This document shows positions 1 through 8,400 of a stretch of 59,360 bases of DNA, one piece after another. The DNA lies in NCBI GenBank assembly GCA_016790045.1, contig JAEUPW010000108.1, positions 1 to 59,360 of the forward strand, read 5' to 3'. A program made the position numbers and the translations under genes. Positions within the stretch are counted from its first letter, which is position 1. Each line of letters opens with the position of its first letter. The DNA comes from Candidatus Competibacteraceae bacterium (GTDB lineage Bacteria > Pseudomonadota > Gammaproteobacteria > Competibacterales > Competibacteraceae). Below the pieces are notes generated by a model, which saw nothing but the letters and a program-made list of their open reading frames with translations, did not search any database and was not told the DNA's origin.

Positions 1-1
1 C

Positions 2-424
2 CGCGAGGCAATCCTGGCGGCCTGGTATCGGGAGCAGCTCCGGCAAGCCGTGTCGCCGCTGATCGCCCGTTGGGAGCCGGTCATGGGCGTCAAGGTGCGG
101 CAGTTCTCGATCCGGCGGATGAAAACCCGCTGGGGCAGTTGCACGCCGAAAACGGGGCGTATCCGCATCAACACCGAGCTTGCCAAAAAACCGCGCGACT
201 GCTTGGAATATCTCATCGTCCATGAAATGGTGCATTTGCTGGAACCGGCCCACAATGCCCGCTTTAAAGCGTTGATGGATCAGTTTTTGCCGAACTGGCC
301 ACAGCGCCGAGAGTTACTGAATCAGTTGCCGGTGCGATTGGAATCTGGCTCGCAGTTACCGTCTACCGCGAATCCTGACACTGCCTTGCCGGATCGCGCG
401 TTTCGACATTGGCTCAAAGCCTGA
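2..424 (+). CDS. YgjP-type (DUF45) metal-dependent hydrolase, 5' partial
   Basis: The reading frame is already open at base 2, so the N-terminus lies outside the window. A GTG at 50 exists but in-frame homology-like sequence continues upstream of it. The visible 140 residues carry RMKTRWGSC, a signature of the YgjP/DUF45 family, then HEMVH at about residues 74-78 with a further His six positions on (EPAHNARF), the expected zinc-binding HExxH arrangement. Members are small cytoplasmic putative metalloproteases that often follow type I restriction hsdR genes. Whether that is true here cannot be seen. The stop is 15 bases upstream of the next small ORF. Confidence 0.85.
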   Translation, partial: REAILAAWYREQLRQAVSPLIARWEPVMGVKVRQFSIRRMKTRWGSCTPKTGRIRINTELAKKPRDCLEYLIVHEMVHLLEPAHNARFKALMDQFLPNWPQRRELLNQLPVRLESGSQLPSTANPDTALPDRAFRHWLKA

Positions 425-438
425 CGGGAGTGATTTTG

Positions 439-678
<240 letters not shown>

Positions 679-745
679 CTGGCGGACGTTCGCATTTTAA
701 GTGATTTCGGGTGTTCACCCTTCGCCAGATGCAGGGCATCGGCAA

Positions 746-804
746 AATCAAGTCGAGCGCGCGTGCATGCCAAGGAGCAGCGTGGCTCGAACGAACTGTT
801 AGGT
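746..804 (-). other. Degenerate attC-like site downstream of the nitrobindin-like gene
   Basis: Read on the minus strand, the site starts 24 bases after the stop of the nitrobindin-like gene with ACCTAAC (798-804), which fits the R'' core RYYYAAC. It then has CGAGC and GCTCG arms (785-789 and 754-758) around a larger loop. The expected distal GTTRRRY core is missing (TTGATTT is found). I read it as a decayed attC site. On its own this would be weak. It gains support from the intact attC-like site at the other end of the same gene. Confidence 0.4.
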
Positions 805-828
805 CTTTCTGCGATGAACGTTTAAAGC

Positions 829-1476
829 CTATTTTTTCAGTGCAGCGAGAGCCGTAGGATTGAGAGTAGGCTCGCCAATTTTTTTAAATGTGTTGTGGTC
901 AGTGTGATGAAAAGGCTCTGATTGCCCAGGAATAACAAGGACGGTTCCTTCTTCGTAAGACCAAGTTCCGTCCGGGTGAATAGTGACAGTGATGGTGTAG
1001 CGCTCAGTTTTGAAAGCGTACTCAAGAAAGGGATTTGAAACGATCCCATTTGTCGTGGAGCCGCGAACAGCGCTGAGTTGGAATGTTTTTGCGTCAGCAG
1101 TTGCATGGCCAACAGCCATCGCTACCTGCGCCCTGGGTATAGAAAGGGTTTGGATAACAGTTCCAGTAGCGGGTTCCCATAGCCAGTAGCCAACTTGATC
1201 ATGGAATGTCTCTGCCTCGTTGGGTTTAACAATGTGGGTGTGATAACGCAAGCCATAGAATAGTTGTGGCCCGTTCGTTTGCGCATCAATAGGCTGCAAT
1301 TCGATATGTTCAATGAAGTCTTGAGTCTCGGGTCCATCAGGCTTTGGATTGACATCTACACCGTTTGCACTGATCCAGATGCCAGCCATCGGTCTTAATG
1401 GGCCTAGATTGCCGAGAGTATCAACGCTTGGCTTGGGTTCGGTATAAATATCTTTCGGAAAGTCGGTACGTTTCAT
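829..1476 (-). CDS. Heme-binding beta-barrel (nitrobindin/FABP-like) protein
   Basis: The 215-residue product has no signal peptide. Near residues 27-45 it shows the opening strand of the nitrobindin-like fold (LGPLRPMAGIWISANG), followed by repeated beta strands typical of this barrel (GYWLWEPATGTVIQ, TFQLSAVRG, YTITVTIHPDGTW). The family binds heme or small ligands in the cytoplasm. The exact ligand here is unknown. The gene is less GC-rich than its neighbours and its ATG lies only 5 bases after a GTTAGGT core site, as in integron cassettes. No ordinary Shine-Dalgarno is obvious. The attC-like sites on both sides suggest it arrived as a cassette. Confidence 0.7.
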   Translation of the reverse strand: MKRTDFPKDIYTEPKPSVDTLGNLGPLRPMAGIWISANGVDVNPKPDGPETQDFIEHIELQPIDAQTNGPQLFYGLRYHTHIVKPNEAETFHDQVGYWLWEPATGTVIQTLSIPRAQVAMAVGHATADAKTFQLSAVRGSTTNGIVSNPFLEYAFKTERYTITVTIHPDGTWSYEEGTVLVIPGQSEPFHHTDHNTFKKIGEPTLNPTALAALKK

Positions 1477-1481
1477 GAAAG

Positions 1482-1539
1482 ACCTAACGAAAACGTTCAG
1501 CGGCCGCCGAAGGCGGTCCGCCGCAACACTGGGTTAGAT
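1482..1539 (-). other. attC-like integron recombination site, 58 nt
   Basis: The ends are ACCTAAC (1482-1488) and GTTAGAT (1533-1539), matching RYYYAAC and GTTRRRY. Between them lies an imperfect palindrome: GCGG.CGCC arms at about 1499-1509 pair with GGCGG.CCGC at about 1511-1524, with a GAA-type small loop and unpaired extrahelical bases. Outer GTT/AAC arms pair as well. Length, core sites and bulged bases are those of class-1-cassette attC sites. On the minus strand the site ends just before the ATG of the nitrobindin-like gene, the usual position of the upstream attC. No integrase gene is visible. Confidence 0.6.
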
Positions 1540-1733
1540 TTCATTGCGCACGCAGCCCCGAGCTACACGGCAACACCGGGAAAACCTTCGGAATACAGAC
1601 GCGATCACTCTTGCGGGCATCGATGGAGGATTCGACATTCTCAGTTTGCACACCGTCGAGACCGACCAGAACCTTAGACTGATCGGGCCCGACGAAGAGG
1701 AACCCAGTATCCTCCGGGGCTGCATGAACAAAG

Positions 1734-3518
1734 CTACTTCTTCTTCATCGGCGGCAAATCGGTGCAAACCCCCTCGAACACTTCCGCCGCCATGCCGATG
1801 GATTCGCACAGCGTCGGATGCGGGTGGATGGTCTTGCCGATATCCGCCGGATCGCAGCCCATTTCCACCGCCAGACAGACCTCGCCGATCAGATCGCCCG
1901 CGTGGGTGCCGACGATGCCGCCGCCGATCACCCGATGAGTCGCTTCATCGAACAGCAGCTTGGTGAAACCCTCGTCGCGGCCGTTGGCGATGGCGCGGCC
2001 GGACGCCGCCCACGGAAATACCGCTTTGCCGTATTTGATGCCTTCAGCTTTACATTGCTCCTCGGTCTTGCCGGCCCAGGCGACTTCGGGATCGGTGTAG
2101 GCCACTGACGGAATCTGCCGGGCGTCGAAAAAGGACTTTTGTCCCGCCGCCGCTTCCGCCGCGACGTGCGCTTCATGCACCGCTTTGTGCGCCAGCATCG
2201 GCTGGCCGATGATGTCGCCGATAGCGAAGATGTGCGGGACGTTGGTCCGCATCTGGTTGTTCACCGGAATAAAGCCGCGATCCGTCACCGCCACGCCCGC
2301 TTTGTCGGCGTCGAGCTTCTTGCCGTTCGGGCTGCGGCCCACCGCCATCAGCACCAAATCATAGACTTGCGGCTCAGGAGGCGCTTTTTCGCCTTCAAAC
2401 GCCACTTTGATCCCTTCGGGCGTGGCTTCGGCGGAGACGGTTTTGGTCTTCAGCATCACGTTGTCGAAGCGGTGGGCGTTCATCTTTTCCCACACCTTGA
2501 CCAGATCCTTGTCCGCGCCCAGCATCATGCCATCCAGCATTTCCACCACGTCGATCCGCGCGCCGAGGGTGGAGTACACCGTCGCCATTTCCAGGCCGAT
2601 GATGCCACCGCCGACCACCAGCATCCGCTTGGGAATAGACGCCAAATCGAGCGCGCCGGTCGAATCGACCACGCGCGGGTCGTCCGGCATAAACGGCAAC
2701 TGCACAGCCTGGGAGCCCGCCGCGATGATGGCTTTTTGGAACCGCACCACTTTTTTCGCGCCGGTCTTGTCCTGACCCGCGCCGTCCGTCACCTCGACTT
2801 CCAGATGGTGCGGATCGAGAAAGCGCCCGACGCCGCGCACCACTTCGACCTTGCGCGCTTTCGCCATGCCCGCTAGGCCACCGGTGAGCTTCTTGACCAC
2901 GCCGTCCTTGAAGCCGCGAAGTTTGTCGAGGTTGATTTGGGGCGCGGCAAACTCGATGCCGTGATGGGCCAGCGCCTTGGCTTCGTCCATCACCGCTGCC
3001 GTGTGCAGCAGCGCCTTGGACGGGATACAGCCGACGTTCAAACACACGCCGCCCAAGGTCGCGTAACGCTCCACCAACACGGTTTTCATGCCCAGATCGG
3101 CGGAACGGAACGCGGCGGAATAGCCCCCCGGCCCCGCGCCGATCACCACCATCTCGCATTCCACATCGGCGTTGCCGCTGTAAGAGGCGGCGGATGGAGC
3201 CGGCGCGGCCGATGCGGCCGGCGCGGCTTGCGGGGCGGGCGGGGGTGGAGCTTTGGCGGGCGCGACCGTCTGCGCGACCCCGGCGGCGTCGAGCAGCAGA
3301 ATCAGCGAGCCCTCGGATACTTTGTCGCCGACCTTGATCTTGATGTCCTTGACCGTGCCCCCCTGAGGCGAGGGCACATCCATGGTGGCCTTGTCCGATT
3401 CGAGCGTGATCAGCGGGTTCTCGGGATTGACCACATCGCCGGGTTTAACCAGAATTTCGATGACCGGCACGTCCTTGAAATCGCCGATGTCGGGAACTTT
3501 TATTTCGATGAGCGCCAT
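1734..3518 (-). CDS. lpdA: Dihydrolipoyl dehydrogenase (E3) with N-terminal lipoyl domain
   Basis: E3 of the pyruvate dehydrogenase complex reoxidises dihydrolipoyl groups and passes electrons through FAD to NAD. The 594-residue protein begins with a lipoyl domain (residues 1-78, ESDKATMD with lipoyl Lys43) and an Ala/Pro linker to about 115. An FAD-binding GAGPGG (128-132), the redox disulfide GGVCLNVGCIPSK (Cys159, Cys164), an NAD-binding VVGGGIIGLE and the C-terminal HPHPTLCE catalytic His-Glu follow. Ordinary E3 lacks the lipoyl domain. The fused form is known from Neisseria p64k and some betaproteobacteria. It is last in the aceE-aceF-lpdA operon, 14 bases after aceF. Confidence 0.96.
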   Translation of the reverse strand: MALIEIKVPDIGDFKDVPVIEILVKPGDVVNPENPLITLESDKATMDVPSPQGGTVKDIKIKVGDKVSEGSLILLLDAAGVAQTVAPAKAPPPPAPQAAPAASAAPAPSAASYSGNADVECEMVVIGAGPGGYSAAFRSADLGMKTVLVERYATLGGVCLNVGCIPSKALLHTAAVMDEAKALAHHGIEFAAPQINLDKLRGFKDGVVKKLTGGLAGMAKARKVEVVRGVGRFLDPHHLEVEVTDGAGQDKTGAKKVVRFQKAIIAAGSQAVQLPFMPDDPRVVDSTGALDLASIPKRMLVVGGGIIGLEMATVYSTLGARIDVVEMLDGMMLGADKDLVKVWEKMNAHRFDNVMLKTKTVSAEATPEGIKVAFEGEKAPPEPQVYDLVLMAVGRSPNGKKLDADKAGVAVTDRGFIPVNNQMRTNVPHIFAIGDIIGQPMLAHKAVHEAHVAAEAAAGQKSFFDARQIPSVAYTDPEVAWAGKTEEQCKAEGIKYGKAVFPWAASGRAIANGRDEGFTKLLFDEATHRVIGGGIVGTHAGDLIGEVCLAVEMGCDPADIGKTIHPHPTLCESIGMAAEVFEGVCTDLPPMKKK

Positions 3519-3532
3519 GAGCGACGGCCTCC

Positions 3533-5107
3533 TTAAAGCAGCACGCGGCGGAAATCCGCCAGCAGTTGAGCCAGATAGACGTTGAAGCGCGTCGCCAGCG
3601 CACCGTCGATCACCCGGTGGTCGGCGCTCAGGGACAGCGGCAAAATCAGCTTCGGCGCGAATTGCTTGCCGTCCCAGACCGGCTTGGTGATCGACTTGTT
3701 GACGCCCAAAATCGCCACTTCCGGAGCGTTGATGATCGGCGAGAAATACGTCCCGCCGATGCCGCCCAGCGAGGAGATGGTAAAGCAGGCCCCTTGCATG
3801 TCAGCCGGCCCCAGCTTGCCCTCGCGCGCTTTCTTGGCGAGCGCGCCGGTTTCGGCGGCGATGTCGAACACGCCTTTTTTGTCGGCGTCTTTCACCACCG
3901 GCACCACCAGACCGTTGGGCGTGTCGGCGGCGAAGGCGATGTGGTAATACTGCTTGTAAATCAGGTTCTCGCCGTCGAGCGAGGTGTTGAAACTGGGGAA
4001 TTGCTGCAAGGCGCGGACGCAGGCTTTGATCAGGAACGCCAGCATGGTCAGCTTGGTGCCGCCACTCTTCTCGCCTTCCTTGTTGATCTGCACCCGGAAG
4101 GCTTCCAGCTCGCTGATGTCGGCGTCCTCGTGATAGGTGACCGCCGGAATCATCACCCAGTTGCGGTGCAGGTTCGCGCCCGAGATCTTCTGGATGCGCG
4201 ACAGCGGTTTGCTTTCCACCGGCCCGAACTTGGCGAAATCGACCTGCGGCCAGGGCAGCAAGCCGAGCCCCGCGCCATCCGCAGCAGCGGCGGGCGCTTT
4301 GGCCTGCGCCGCGCCGCCGCCCTTGGCGAAACTTTCGACGTCTTCCTTGAGAATCCGGCCGTTGTTGCCGCTGCCCTTGACCTTGCCCAGATCGACGCCC
4401 AATTCGCGGGCCAGCTTGCGCGCGCCCGGCCCGGCGTAAGCCAGCTTGAACGCGCCTTCGTCCACGCCTGCCGACGGGGCGGTCAAAGCCGCTTGAGCGG
4501 GCGGGGGGGCAGCGCTGGTGGAAGGCGCCGCGCTCGGCGGGGGCGGGGCGCTGGTGTCGCCGGTCACCAGGCTCAGAATGACGGACCCCTCGGAGACCTT
4601 GTCGCCCACCTTGACCTTGATCTCGCCCACCACGCCGCCGAGCGGCGACGGCACGTCCATGGTCGCTTTGTCCGATTCCAGGGTGATCAGCGGCTGTTCG
4701 GCCTTCACCTCGTCGCCGGCCTTGACCAGGATTTCGATGATCGGCACCTCCTTGAAATCGCCGATGTCCGGCACGCGCACCTCCGCGATGCCGCCGCGCG
4801 AGTTGGTCGCGGCGGGCGGGGGCGGCGTCGGCGCTTTTTCCGAAGCGGGCGGCGTTGGCGCGGCGTCGGCGCTTTCCATCAGCAACACCAGCGCGCCTTC
4901 GGACACCTTGTCGCCGATGTGGATCTTGATCTCCTTGACGGTGCCCGAGGCTGGCGACGGCACGTCCATGGTGGCCTTGTCCGATTCCAGGGTGATCAGC
5001 GGCTGCTCGGCCTTGATCGCGTCGCCGGGCTTGACCAGCACGTCGATGACCGGCACGTCTTTAAAGTCGCCGATGTCGGGGACTTTGACTTCGATGGTTT
5101 GGCTCAT
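3533..5107 (-). CDS. aceF: Dihydrolipoyllysine acetyltransferase (E2 of pyruvate dehydrogenase)
   Basis: E2 forms the core of the complex and transfers acetyl groups from lipoyl arms to CoA. The 524-residue product has two lipoyl domains (Lys44 and Lys147, each in ESDKATMDVP), joined by Pro/Ala-rich hinges. A peripheral-subunit-binding domain lies at about 224-260 (GPGARKLARELGVDLGKV) and the catalytic domain runs from about 295 to the end with DHRVIDG at 496-502 (His497, Asp501). It lies 75 bases downstream of aceE and directly precedes lpdA. The two lipoyl domains and the one on E3 are near copies at DNA and protein level. Confidence 0.97.
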   Translation of the reverse strand: MSQTIEVKVPDIGDFKDVPVIDVLVKPGDAIKAEQPLITLESDKATMDVPSPASGTVKEIKIHIGDKVSEGALVLLMESADAAPTPPASEKAPTPPPPAATNSRGGIAEVRVPDIGDFKEVPIIEILVKAGDEVKAEQPLITLESDKATMDVPSPLGGVVGEIKVKVGDKVSEGSVILSLVTGDTSAPPPPSAAPSTSAAPPPAQAALTAPSAGVDEGAFKLAYAGPGARKLARELGVDLGKVKGSGNNGRILKEDVESFAKGGGAAQAKAPAAAADGAGLGLLPWPQVDFAKFGPVESKPLSRIQKISGANLHRNWVMIPAVTYHEDADISELEAFRVQINKEGEKSGGTKLTMLAFLIKACVRALQQFPSFNTSLDGENLIYKQYYHIAFAADTPNGLVVPVVKDADKKGVFDIAAETGALAKKAREGKLGPADMQGACFTISSLGGIGGTYFSPIINAPEVAILGVNKSITKPVWDGKQFAPKLILPLSLSADHRVIDGALATRFNVYLAQLLADFRRVLL

Positions 5108-5182
5108 TGTGGTTCCTCGCGAGGCGTTGGGCTTTGGACGCGCGACGCCGCGAGCGGCGGCGCGTCAGGGGCCTTCAGGGCT

Positions 5183-7840
5183 TCAAACCGTCCAGGGATC
5201 GGGCCGTTCGGTGTCGAGGCCGTATTGCTTGATGGCGTCCTCGACTCGCTCGACCTTGATCTGGCCCTCGTCGGCCAGCGCCTTGAGCGCGGCGACCGCG
5301 ACGTAGTAACGGTTCACCTCGAAGAAACGCCGCAATTTCACCCGGTAGTCGCTGCGGCCAAAACCGTCGGTGCCCAGCGCGGTGTAGCGCCTCGGGATGT
5401 AGTTGCGCACCTGATCGGCGTAGGCGCGCATGTAGTCGGTGGATGCCACCACCGGCCCTTCGTGGCCTTCGAGACACGATTCGACGTAGCTCTTGCGGCG
5501 CGGCTGGGTCGGGTGCAGCAGGCTCCAGCGGTCGGCGCTCAGGCCGTCGCGGCGCAGCTCGTTGAAGCTGGTCACGCTCCAGAGATCGGCGGTGACGCCG
5601 AAGTCGTCGCGCAGCAGGTCCGCCGCCGCCATCACCTCGCGCAGGATGGTGCCGGAGCCGAGCAATTGCACGCGCGGCCCTTTCGCCTCACCGCCCTTTT
5701 GCAGCAGATACATCCCCTTGATGATGCCTTCTTCCGCGCCTTCGGGAATGCCCGGATGCGGGTAGTTCTCGTTCATCAGGGTGACGTAGTAATACACGTC
5801 TTCCTGATCCTGCATCATGCGGCGCATCCCGTCGCGGATGATGACCACGACCTCATAAGCGAAGGTCGGGTCGTAGGCGACGCAGTTGGGGATGGTGGAG
5901 GCCAGGATATGGCTGTGGCCGTCCTGATGTTGCAGCCCCTCGCCGTTGAGCGTGGTGCGCCCGGCCGTGCCGCCGAGCAGGAAGCCGCGACAGCGCAGGT
6001 CGCCGGCCGCCCAGGCCAGATCGCCGAAGCGCTGGAAGCCGAACATCGAGTAGTAAATAAAGAAGGGGATCATCGGCACGTTGTTGGTGCTGTAGGACGT
6101 GGCCGCCGCGATCCAGGACGACATCGCGCCCGCCTCGTTGATGCCCTCTTGCAGCACCTGCCCCGATTTGTCCTCGCGGTAGTACATGAGCTGGTCGGCG
6201 TCTTGCGGCTTGTAGAGCTGGCCGACGGCGGAGTAGATGCCGAGCTGGCGGAACATGCCTTCCATGCCGAAGGTGCGCGATTCGTCCGGCACGATCGGCA
6301 CGATGTGCTTGCCGATGTTCTTGTCGCGCACCAGCGTGCCCAGCATCTGGACGAACGCCATGGTGGTCGAGATTTCGCGCTCGCCGGAGGCTTTGAGCAA
6401 CCGCTCGAAAGAGGACAGCGGCGGGATTTCCAGCGACGCGGATTGGGTCCGGCGAGCCGGCAAATGGCCGCCCAGCGCCTGGCGGCGCTCGCGCAGATAG
6501 TTCATCTCCGGGCTGCTGTCCGGGAATTTGATGAACGGCAGCGCGGCGATTTCTTCGTCCTGAATCGAAATCTGGAACCGGTCCCGGAATTGGCGCAGCG
6601 CATCGCCGGTCATCTTCTTGGCCTGATGGGCGATCATCTGGCCTTCGCCGGATTCGCCCATGCCATAGCCCTTGACCGTCTTGGCCAGAATGACCGTCGG
6701 CTGGCCTTTGTGTTTCACCGCCGCCGCGAAGGCGGCGTAAACCTTGGTGGAATCGTGGCCGCCCCGGCGCAGCGCCCAAATGTCGCCGTCGCTCATGTCG
6801 GAAACCAGTTCCTTCAGCTCCGGATATTTGCCGAAGAATTGCTCGCGGACGTATGCGCCGTTCTTGGATTTGAAATCCTGATATTCGCCGTCGACGCATT
6901 CTTCCATGCGTTGCGCCAGCAGGCCGGTGGTGTCTTTTTCCAGTAGCCGATCCCAGCCCCGGCCCCACACCACTTTGATGACGTTCCAGCCGGCCCCGCG
7001 AAACACCGATTCCAGTTCCTGGATGATCTTGCCGTTGCCGCGCACCGGGCCGTCCAACCGTTGCAGGTTGCAGTTGATGACGAACACCAGATTGTCCAAA
7101 TGCTCGCGCCCGGCCATCGAGATCGCGCCCAGCGATTCCGGCTCGTCGGTTTCGCCGTCGCCGAGAAAGGCCCAGACCTTGCGGTTTTCGGTGTCGGCCA
7201 AGCCGCGTCCCGCCAGATATTTCAGAAAGCGGGCCTGATAAATCGCCATCAGCGGCCCCAAACCCATCGAAACGGTGGGGAACTGCCAGAATTCGGGCAT
7301 CAGCCACGGATGCGGGTAAGACGACAGGCCCTGGCCTTCGGTCTCTTGGCGGAATTTGAGCATCTGCTCTTCGGTCAGCCGGCCTTCGAGAAAGGCGCGG
7401 GCGTAGAAACCCGGCGCGGAATGGCCTTGAAAATAAATCAGATCCCCGCCGTGGTTTTCCGAAGCGGCGTGCCAGAAGTGCCCGAAGCCGATGTCGTAGA
7501 GCAGCGCCGAGGACTGGAAGCTGGCGATGTGGCCACCCAGTTCGGAGGATTCCTTGTTGGCGCGCAGGATGATCGCCATCGCGTTCCAGCGGATCGCGGA
7601 ACGGATTTTATGTTCGATATCCCGGTTGCCCGGCGTGCGTTCTTCCTTGTCGAGGGGAATGGTGTTGCGGTAGGCGGTATTGAGCGAGGCCGGAATATAG
7701 ATGCCTTCGCGACGCGCTTCCTGCACCAGCTTGTCCACGAGAAAATTCGCCCGTTCCGCGCCTTGGTGCTGTTCCACGGCTTTCAGGGCGTCGAGCCATT
7801 CCTGGGTTTCCAGCGGGTCCAAATCGTGATGGGTTGCCAC
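5183..7840 (-). CDS. aceE: Pyruvate dehydrogenase E1 component, homodimeric
   Basis: The thiamine-diphosphate enzyme decarboxylates pyruvate and acetylates the lipoyl arms of E2. At 885 residues it has the usual length of the single-chain AceE type. The ThDP/Mg motif starts with GDGETDEPES at about residue 227 and continues to the NCNLQRLDG segment. The transketolase-like regions follow (YGMGESGEGQM, PIVPDESRTFGMEGMFRQ). The GTG start at 7840 is chosen because AGGAGGAG lies just upstream. It is the first enzyme gene of the operon, 15 bases after a small zinc-ribbon-like ORF. Confidence 0.97.
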   Translation of the reverse strand: MATHHDLDPLETQEWLDALKAVEQHQGAERANFLVDKLVQEARREGIYIPASLNTAYRNTIPLDKEERTPGNRDIEHKIRSAIRWNAMAIILRANKESSELGGHIASFQSSALLYDIGFGHFWHAASENHGGDLIYFQGHSAPGFYARAFLEGRLTEEQMLKFRQETEGQGLSSYPHPWLMPEFWQFPTVSMGLGPLMAIYQARFLKYLAGRGLADTENRKVWAFLGDGETDEPESLGAISMAGREHLDNLVFVINCNLQRLDGPVRGNGKIIQELESVFRGAGWNVIKVVWGRGWDRLLEKDTTGLLAQRMEECVDGEYQDFKSKNGAYVREQFFGKYPELKELVSDMSDGDIWALRRGGHDSTKVYAAFAAAVKHKGQPTVILAKTVKGYGMGESGEGQMIAHQAKKMTGDALRQFRDRFQISIQDEEIAALPFIKFPDSSPEMNYLRERRQALGGHLPARRTQSASLEIPPLSSFERLLKASGEREISTTMAFVQMLGTLVRDKNIGKHIVPIVPDESRTFGMEGMFRQLGIYSAVGQLYKPQDADQLMYYREDKSGQVLQEGINEAGAMSSWIAAATSYSTNNVPMIPFFIYYSMFGFQRFGDLAWAAGDLRCRGFLLGGTAGRTTLNGEGLQHQDGHSHILASTIPNCVAYDPTFAYEVVVIIRDGMRRMMQDQEDVYYYVTLMNENYPHPGIPEGAEEGIIKGMYLLQKGGEAKGPRVQLLGSGTILREVMAAADLLRDDFGVTADLWSVTSFNELRRDGLSADRWSLLHPTQPRRKSYVESCLEGHEGPVVASTDYMRAYADQVRNYIPRRYTALGTDGFGRSDYRVKLRRFFEVNRYYVAVAALKALADEGQIKVERVEDAIKQYGLDTERPDPWTV

Positions 7841-7855
7841 GGTTTCTCCTCCTCG

Positions 7856-8107
7856 TTATCGGTGGTCGCGCGCGGTGAGTTCGCGCGCGGGGATCACGTC
7901 GCCGTGCTCGATACAATGATAGGTGATGATCGAAAGACCGTCGCCGGTCGAAAAACGGTGCGCGGTCAAGTGGCGCTGGCAGCGCGGGCAGGTCTCGTTG
8001 ACGGTGGCGCCGTCGTCCGGTGGCGCTGAAATCGGGACGGGCGCTTGCCCGCCGTGGCGTCGGGAGCCCTGTTTGTGGCTCCGGAACTCGTTGCGGAGGG
8101 TCATCAT
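7856..8107 (-). CDS. Small zinc-ribbon-like hypothetical protein ahead of aceE
   Basis: The 83-residue protein is not one I can name. After a basic N-terminus, residues about 39-70 contain CPRCQRHL and, 24 residues later, YHCIEHGD. The Cys-x2-Cys plus Cys/His pair could bind one zinc. It ends 15 bases before the aceE start and points the same way, so it is likely the first gene of the pyruvate dehydrogenase transcript. An unrelated nucleic-acid-binding or folding role is possible. Two adjacent ATG codons (8107 and 8104) could serve as start. Confidence 0.5.
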   Translation of the reverse strand: MMTLRNEFRSHKQGSRRHGGQAPVPISAPPDDGATVNETCPRCQRHLTAHRFSTGDGLSIITYHCIEHGDVIPARELTARDHR

Positions 8108-8400
8108 GGTCGTCGGTTGCCTTCGGTTAGCTCAAAGTGAAGCGCGTTGCTCGATGAGGTCTTGCGGATTCCGGTTTCGGCGCCGATACGCCATCGGCGG
8201 ATTCCGGATATGGCCCCGGCCAATGATCTGCGCCATCGATCCGGTGACCCAATGAGTGTAGATGATGTCTTTTCAAAGATAAGGGCGGGGCGTTCAAGGC
8301 GGTTCGCCACCGCGAGCGCCGATTTTCCCCGGCGCTCCAGCGCGCGGCGCCAGCTTGATGCCAGGCCGGCGCCAGCGCCGGACCCCGGACGGGGCCGCGG
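8108..8400. other. Intergenic region upstream of the pyruvate dehydrogenase operon
   Basis: These 293 bases lie between the zinc-ribbon ORF and the end of the sialidase-like gene, both on the minus strand. The promoter of the aceE operon should be here. I see only short overlapping open frames without protein-like character and no clear -35/-10 pair, PdhR-type operator or hairpin. Confidence 0.4.

Noticed and set aside
3566..6946. Very long open frame on the plus strand opposite aceF and aceE
   Set aside because: The product is rich in Arg, Gly, Asp and His with no motifs, and is exactly antisense to aceF/aceE, which have full catalytic signatures. High GC depletes stop codons on the opposite strand.
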